DNA of 64,000 bases. Source: Arthrobacter sp. CJ23 (GTDB lineage Bacteria > Actinomycetota > Actinomycetes > Actinomycetales > Micrococcaceae). The position numbers were made by a program, and so were the translations under genes. Where the stretch lies: positions 2,914,001-2,978,000 of the forward strand of contig NZ_CP102950.1 of the NCBI RefSeq assembly GCF_024741795.1. The letters are read 5' to 3'. This document shows, in pieces, positions 60,246 to 64,000 of this stretch. The notes below the pieces were generated by a model, which was not told the origin of the DNA, did not search any database, and was given only the letters and a program-made list of their open reading frames with translations. Numbering within the stretch: the first letter of the stretch is position 1; each line of letters begins with the position of its first letter.

Positions 60246-61237
60246 TAGAACAGGACCCGGGCGAGCCCCTGGCGCGCCTTGGCAACCCGTTCATCGGAGG
60301 TGCCCACGACGTCGAAGAGCTCCAGCATGCGGACACGGGCGGCTTCCCGCTCGGCGCCGAAGTTGCGGCTGATGTACGTGATGATCCGCTGGAAGGCGTC
60401 CTCGATATGCCCGCCTGAGATGTCCAGATCGGCCACGCCGAGCTGCGCTTCGGCATTGTCCGGTTCCTGGGCCGCCAGCTGGCGCAGGGCCTCGGCCTCG
60501 GGGGCGGAGAGCCGTTCGAGGCGGCCCATCAGTTCCACCTGGGCCAGCCCGGCCTTGGCCTCGGCGTCGGCGGGCGACTCGGCCAGTGCCTGCCGGAAGG
60601 CGGTGGCGGCTGCGGCGTAGTCGCCGGCCTCGATGGCATCGAAGGCGGCCTGGTGCAGCGGCGCCAGCGGGGGCGCCTCGGCGGGCCCCTGCCCACCGGC
60701 TCCGCCGATGCTTCCAGTCACACCGTTTGCCTCGGCGACCGTGAGGAGTTCATCGAGGAGCGGACGCACCTGTTCCTCCTCGGCGGCGCCCTGGAACAGC
60801 GGAACCGGCTGCCCCTTGAGGACGGCGATGGCGGTGGGGACGGCCTGGACCTGGAAGGCCTGTGCCAGCTGGGGGAAGGCATCGACGTCGGCCGCTGCCA
60901 GCACCAGCCTGCCGGCAAAGCCCTCGACAATCTGCTCCATGGTGTCCAGCAATGCCGGCGATTCCGGGGCATAGTGCGAGTACAGGACGAAGACCACCGG
61001 GACCTGGGCAGAAAGCTGCACAAGGTCCTGGAAGTTCTCTTCGCCGGCTTCGACGCGGAGCGGCGATCGGCCGGCAGGGGGTTCGGTGGCGCTGCCGGTT
61101 CCCGCAGGCGACGGCGGGGCGGAAGGCGCCGGCGGGGCGGGCGCCGGGCGCCTCAGCGACGAGAGGTCGACGGCGCCGCGCAGGTTGAGCTGGCTGGCAG
61201 CGGCTGGAGTGACGGGACGGGATCCGGGCGAACTCAT
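60245..61237 (-). CDS. thioredoxin-fold/TPR protein (CnoX/YbbN-like)
   Basis: 330 residues. A Pro/Ala-rich N-terminus precedes a thioredoxin fold (about residues 60-170). The usual CxxC position reads SHYAPESPALL, with no cysteines, so it cannot be a classic oxidoreductase. TPR-like helices follow (about 195-320), FRQALAESPADAEAKAGLAQ and AEALRQLAAQEPDNAEAQLG. YbbN-type proteins act as chaperones. Its stop overlaps the OYE start. Confidence 0.85.
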   Translation of the reverse strand: MSSPGSRPVTPAAASQLNLRGAVDLSSLRRPAPAPPAPSAPPSPAGTGSATEPPAGRSPLRVEAGEENFQDLVQLSAQVPVVFVLYSHYAPESPALLDTMEQIVEGFAGRLVLAAADVDAFPQLAQAFQVQAVPTAIAVLKGQPVPLFQGAAEEEQVRPLLDELLTVAEANGVTGSIGGAGGQGPAEAPPLAPLHQAAFDAIEAGDYAAAATAFRQALAESPADAEAKAGLAQVELMGRLERLSAPEAEALRQLAAQEPDNAEAQLGVADLDISGGHIEDAFQRIITYISRNFGAEREAARVRMLELFDVVGTSDERVAKARQGLARVLF

Positions 61238-61275
61238 ACGGTCAACTCTAGCCGCTGCCAGGGCAGCCTCATGTC

Positions 61276-63036
61276 CTACTTGAAGCTGGCGCCCACCAGG
61301 CCGCGCGTGGCGGCAATCAGCTTCATGGGTTCGGTCGAACCCGCCGGCGGGATGTAGACCGCCACGGACTCGGCAAAGGTCAGGACCATGCCCGTGGTGG
61401 TTTCCTTGCCGCCGGCGAACACTGCGGAGTCATCGTCCAGCAGCAGCTTGTCGCCGGAGGCCTTCGGGGTGCCGTCGAGCGCGAAATCGAGCCGCCCGAT
61501 CACCAGGGCACCGCCGTCGGAGGTCCGCAGGACGGACGTCAGCGCCGGCACCGGCGTGTGCGTGACCTTGAAGGTCGCGCTGGTCCCGGCTGCGATCGTG
61601 TCCGCCTGGTAGGCCAGGGCGCCGGCGATGTACGGCGAGGAACCCGTCTCGACCAGTTTGTCCTTGAAGGCGGAATCGGCGGTGGTCAGGCGGTCCGCGA
61701 GGGCCGCCAGGGCCTCGGTTCCGCTGTACGCCAGCCCGTCCTTGCCTGCGGGGTCAGCGGAAGCGGTGCCGTCGCGGGGAATGGACGGGAAGGTGGTTCC
61801 GGGCTGCAGCGGGGCGCTGGCGGTGAGCTTGTAGTTCTCCCGAGGCGAGACCTGGGTGAGCGTCAGGACCTGGGGAACCACGTTTCCTTCGCCCTGGGTC
61901 ACGGCCAGCACGGTGCGCGGCCAGCTCCGCTGGGTGGTGACCACGCTGCTGAGCAGCTTGCTTGCCTGGACAGGCATGCGGGCCTCATAGGCGGATACCG
62001 ATGAACGGATCTTGTAGTTTTGGGTGCGGACCTGCAGTTCCATCTGGTCCACGCGCGGCGCCAGCTTGGCAGCGTCCCGTGCGGCGTCCCCGGCGGCGAC
62101 TGCGCTGGCCACCTGCTCCAGGACCCGCTTGAGCTGGGCGTCCAGCAGTACTGGCACTACCGGCGCTTCCTCGGCAGCGGCGGAGGAACTGCCCTGCGCC
62201 GGGCTCGGCGCGGGCGTGGTGGTGGCCTGTGCGCCTGCGGCGGAGCCGGCAACAAGCACGGTTGCGAGCCCGGCGGCGAGGGATACCCGCAGCGCCTGCC
62301 CGTTGGATCCTGCGGCCCGGCCGCGGCGGCCCTCGGGCTGCGCGTCGCCGGTCCGGGCCGCTTCCGGTCCGGACCCGCCTTCGGGGGTGCCGCCGTCGGG
62401 GCCCTTGCCCTTGCCACGCCGCTCGCTGAGGAACCTGGCCAGGAACGGGAAGGCCAGGCCGGCAAGGATGACGAGGATGCCCAGCACGATGAGGGGCACG
62501 GCCCACGGCATGGTGGCCTTGTTGGGGAACGTCATGGAGATCGACGACGGCGCGGCCTTGGTGCCGTCGCTGGCAAGCAGCAGCGTCCAGTCGCCGCCGG
62601 CCGGCGGGTTCCAGGTGTAGTCCAGCTCGCCGCTGCCGTTCTCTACGGTGACCCACAGATCGGAGCCCGCCGGTGACGGCGCGGTGGCCTCGCCCTCGGT
62701 GGAGGCAACCTGGAGGGACTTCTGGTCCTCGGACACTCCGGTCACAGTGGTGTGGGCGGTCTTGCCCACCCAGGCGTCGACGTCGTCCGGGCGGCCGGTG
62801 GCCACCAGGAAGTTTCCTTCGCCCTTGATGTTGATCTTCATGGCACCGCCGTGAAGGGCGATCAGCTTCTCGTCGATCACGGTCAGCGGGGCGGCTTTCG
62901 TGTCGCCGGGGGCCGAAACGGTCACGGTCTCGGCGGGGGCCCAGAAAGTCAGCTGGCCGATGCCGGCCAGCAGCGCCAGGAGGCCCAGCAGAGCCAGCGT
63001 GGCTGCAGTCTTCAATCGCACAGGAATACCTATCAT
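61276..63036 (-). CDS. membrane-anchored protein of unknown function
   Basis: About 586 residues from ATG 63036 (GTG 63021 is an alternative with a better-spaced agg). An N-terminal membrane helix (AATLALLGLLALLAGIGQL) is followed by an extracellular beta-rich part, a second helix (about 174-197, AVPLIVLGILVILAGLAFPF), a basic cytoplasmic linker (RRGKGKGPDGG), a third helix (about 240-260), and a large extracellular domain. I do not recognise the family. It is divergent from the AI-2E transporter gene. Confidence 0.7.
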   Translation of the reverse strand: MIGIPVRLKTAATLALLGLLALLAGIGQLTFWAPAETVTVSAPGDTKAAPLTVIDEKLIALHGGAMKINIKGEGNFLVATGRPDDVDAWVGKTAHTTVTGVSEDQKSLQVASTEGEATAPSPAGSDLWVTVENGSGELDYTWNPPAGGDWTLLLASDGTKAAPSSISMTFPNKATMPWAVPLIVLGILVILAGLAFPFLARFLSERRGKGKGPDGGTPEGGSGPEAARTGDAQPEGRRGRAAGSNGQALRVSLAAGLATVLVAGSAAGAQATTTPAPSPAQGSSSAAAEEAPVVPVLLDAQLKRVLEQVASAVAAGDAARDAAKLAPRVDQMELQVRTQNYKIRSSVSAYEARMPVQASKLLSSVVTTQRSWPRTVLAVTQGEGNVVPQVLTLTQVSPRENYKLTASAPLQPGTTFPSIPRDGTASADPAGKDGLAYSGTEALAALADRLTTADSAFKDKLVETGSSPYIAGALAYQADTIAAGTSATFKVTHTPVPALTSVLRTSDGGALVIGRLDFALDGTPKASGDKLLLDDDSAVFAGGKETTTGMVLTFAESVAVYIPPAGSTEPMKLIAATRGLVGASFK

Positions 63037-63058
63037 CAGCGGTCGTTGAAGTTCTAGG

Positions 63059-63074
63059 GTAACCGTTTTGTTAC
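63059..63074. promoter_or_regulatory. GTAAC dyad in the divergent promoter region
   Basis: GTAAC and GTTAC flank cgtttt, 23 bases upstream of the ATG at 63036, with a TAGAAC box just downstream on the minus strand. It may be an operator for either divergent gene. Confidence 0.3.
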
Positions 63075-63227
63075 GAAGGAGCCTGATCCGGGCATGAGCG
63101 CAATGGCATTCCAGGCCGCGCCAGCGCGCTGCGGAAGCGCCATTCGGGGCTGCTGGTACTGTGGCGATGATCATGAAAACCGGCCTGCCGAGGGCATGGC
63201 CGCGGAGCGAAAAGGCAGCAGATCCCC

Positions 63228-64000
63228 GTGAACGAGCACAAGCACCCGAGCCCCGCCGAACAGCCCGGCACGGCTGACGGGCCGGCGTCCACGGAAGGCT
63301 CCGGAACCAAGGGGGACGGAGTGCAGGCACGCCTGGCCTCCGTGGCACGCAAACTGCGCCAGCCGATCCCCGGCGCCAGGACCAGGGTCCGTTTCGAGAT
63401 GCCTCCCGAAGAGGAGCATCTCGAGCCCGGTCAGGACGAGGACCGCTTTGGCTCCCCCGGGCCGAAGATCTCGGCCCAGCACCCCTTGTACGTAGGCTTC
63501 CTGGGAACCGCAGGCGTGGGTGCCGCGCTGCTTCTCTACTACATCGGCATCAACACAGCCCAGTTGCTGCTGTGGATTGTGGCGGCGCTGTTCATCGCCC
63601 TGGGCCTGGATCCGGTAGTGCGCTGGTTTGAGGGCCGCAAGCTGCCCCGGCCCGCCGGCATCCTGATCGCTGTCTCCGCCCTGGTGCTCGGCGTCGCCGG
63701 ATTCTTCGCCACCCTGATCCCCACCATCGTGGAACAGGTCTCTGAGATCGTCCGCCAGGCGCCGGACTGGATCCGCGGATTCCTGGATTCCGATTTCTTC
63801 CGTTCCCTGGACAGCCAATTCGGCGTCCGCGAGCGCATCACGGCGGAACTGGACAAGTTCGTCAAGAACCCCGAGGCCATGGGCGGCATTTTCGGCGGCG
63901 TGGTGGGCTTCGGCTCAACGGTGGCCAACGGAATCTTCGGCACCCTCATCGTCCTGGTGCTGAGCCTCTACTTCCTGGCCGCCCTGCCGTCCATGAAAAA
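63228..64000 (+). CDS. AI-2E family transporter, N-terminal part (cut by window edge)
   Basis: GTG 63228 opens a frame that stays open to the window end (257 codons). An acidic/Pro-rich N-terminus of about 75 residues (EMPPEEEHLEPGQDEDRFGS) precedes membrane helices: LYVGFLGTAGVGAALLLYYI, then LLLWIVAALFIALGLDPVVR with the conserved LDP, and ILIAVSALVLGVAGFFATLI. FGTLIVLVLSLYFLAALPS leads to the edge. The AI-2E/TqsA/YhhT family exports small solutes or ions; function varies. ATG frames upstream do not connect. Confidence 0.85.
   Translation, partial: MNEHKHPSPAEQPGTADGPASTEGSGTKGDGVQARLASVARKLRQPIPGARTRVRFEMPPEEEHLEPGQDEDRFGSPGPKISAQHPLYVGFLGTAGVGAALLLYYIGINTAQLLLWIVAALFIALGLDPVVRWFEGRKLPRPAGILIAVSALVLGVAGFFATLIPTIVEQVSEIVRQAPDWIRGFLDSDFFRSLDSQFGVRERITAELDKFVKNPEAMGGIFGGVVGFGSTVANGIFGTLIVLVLSLYFLAALPSMK

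Noticed and set aside
63037..63348. N-terminal extension of the membrane-anchored unknown protein
   Set aside because: The open frame continues, but the segment is Arg/Pro-rich, lacks a start site and would overlap the divergent AI-2E gene; the membrane helix begins naturally after 63036.

Overview
The window is GC-rich DNA (my eye estimate is mid-60s % G+C) with short intergenic gaps, frequent stop/start overlaps and several GTG/TTG starts. Gene content and order point to an actinobacterium of the Micrococcaceae, most like Arthrobacter/Pseudarthrobacter. Supporting signs are the block clpS-DUF2017-murI-MBL-rph-rdgB beside pncB-pncA-helicase-DUF3039, an NrtR-type nad operon, membrane malate:quinone oxidoreductase, and actinobacterial TAnnnT -10 boxes close to start codons. 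This is an inference from gene families; no marker rRNA is present.

Layout. 0-14 kb: a cut-off MarR gene, the peroxiredoxin bcp, tRNA-Leu(TAG), a peptide-type binding lipoprotein, mqo, an RND permease, a flavin oxidoreductase/MarR pair, a transglutaminase-like protein, a lipoprotein, DUF1684, DM13, FAH-family and GtrA proteins. 14-20.5 kb: a minus-strand NAD operon, nrtR-nadA-nadB-nadC-cysteine desulfurase, with a visible promoter and a 21-bp palindrome. 20.5-26 kb: Lrp regulator, amino-acid permease, then a thiamine-dependent 2-oxoacid (or acetoin) dehydrogenase cluster whose E2 is only a lipoyl domain plus a separate alpha/beta hydrolase. 26-29.5 kb: winged-helix regulator, phosphoribosyltransferase, rtcB, then a scar holding an integrase fragment and a headless carboxylesterase. 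29.5-35.5 kb: MHS transporter, hpaB/hpaC monooxygenase, divergent IclR regulator, and an MFS exporter. 35.6-45 kb: sbcCD, an unusual aquaporin, two DUF202 proteins, ADP-ribosylglycohydrolase, DUF4395, an exonuclease-BRCT fusion, DedA. 45-56 kb: the conserved housekeeping block. 56-64 kb: nagB, an ABC exporter, an Old Yellow Enzyme, a thioredoxin-fold/TPR protein, a membrane-anchored unknown, and an AI-2E transporter cut by the window end.

Most noteworthy. (1) The MFS exporter at 34034-35482 has a 5' leader with a four-codon reading frame (M-R-R-L-stop) behind a strong Shine-Dalgarno, inside a two-part hairpin that would hide the exporter's own initiation region; this looks like drug-sensing translational attenuation. 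(2) A 59-bp intergenic element occurs at three loci, duplicated in tandem at one and fragmented into 30-bp and 28-bp tandem units at another. (3) A second family of long intergenic inverted repeats occurs at 14.4 and 47.1 kb, and a third repeat pair flanks the DM13 gene in inverted orientation. (4) The dehydrogenase has a split lipoyl/hydrolase 'E2' that resembles an acetoin-system AcoC cut in two.

NAD metabolism links distant parts of the window: de novo synthesis (nadABC with its Fe-S-supplying desulfurase), salvage (pncB, pncA) and an ADP-ribosylglycohydrolase. DNA and RNA repair are represented by sbcCD, the exonuclease-BRCT protein, a DEAH helicase and rtcB. All product calls rest on reading motifs and overall similarity by eye; no database search was run.
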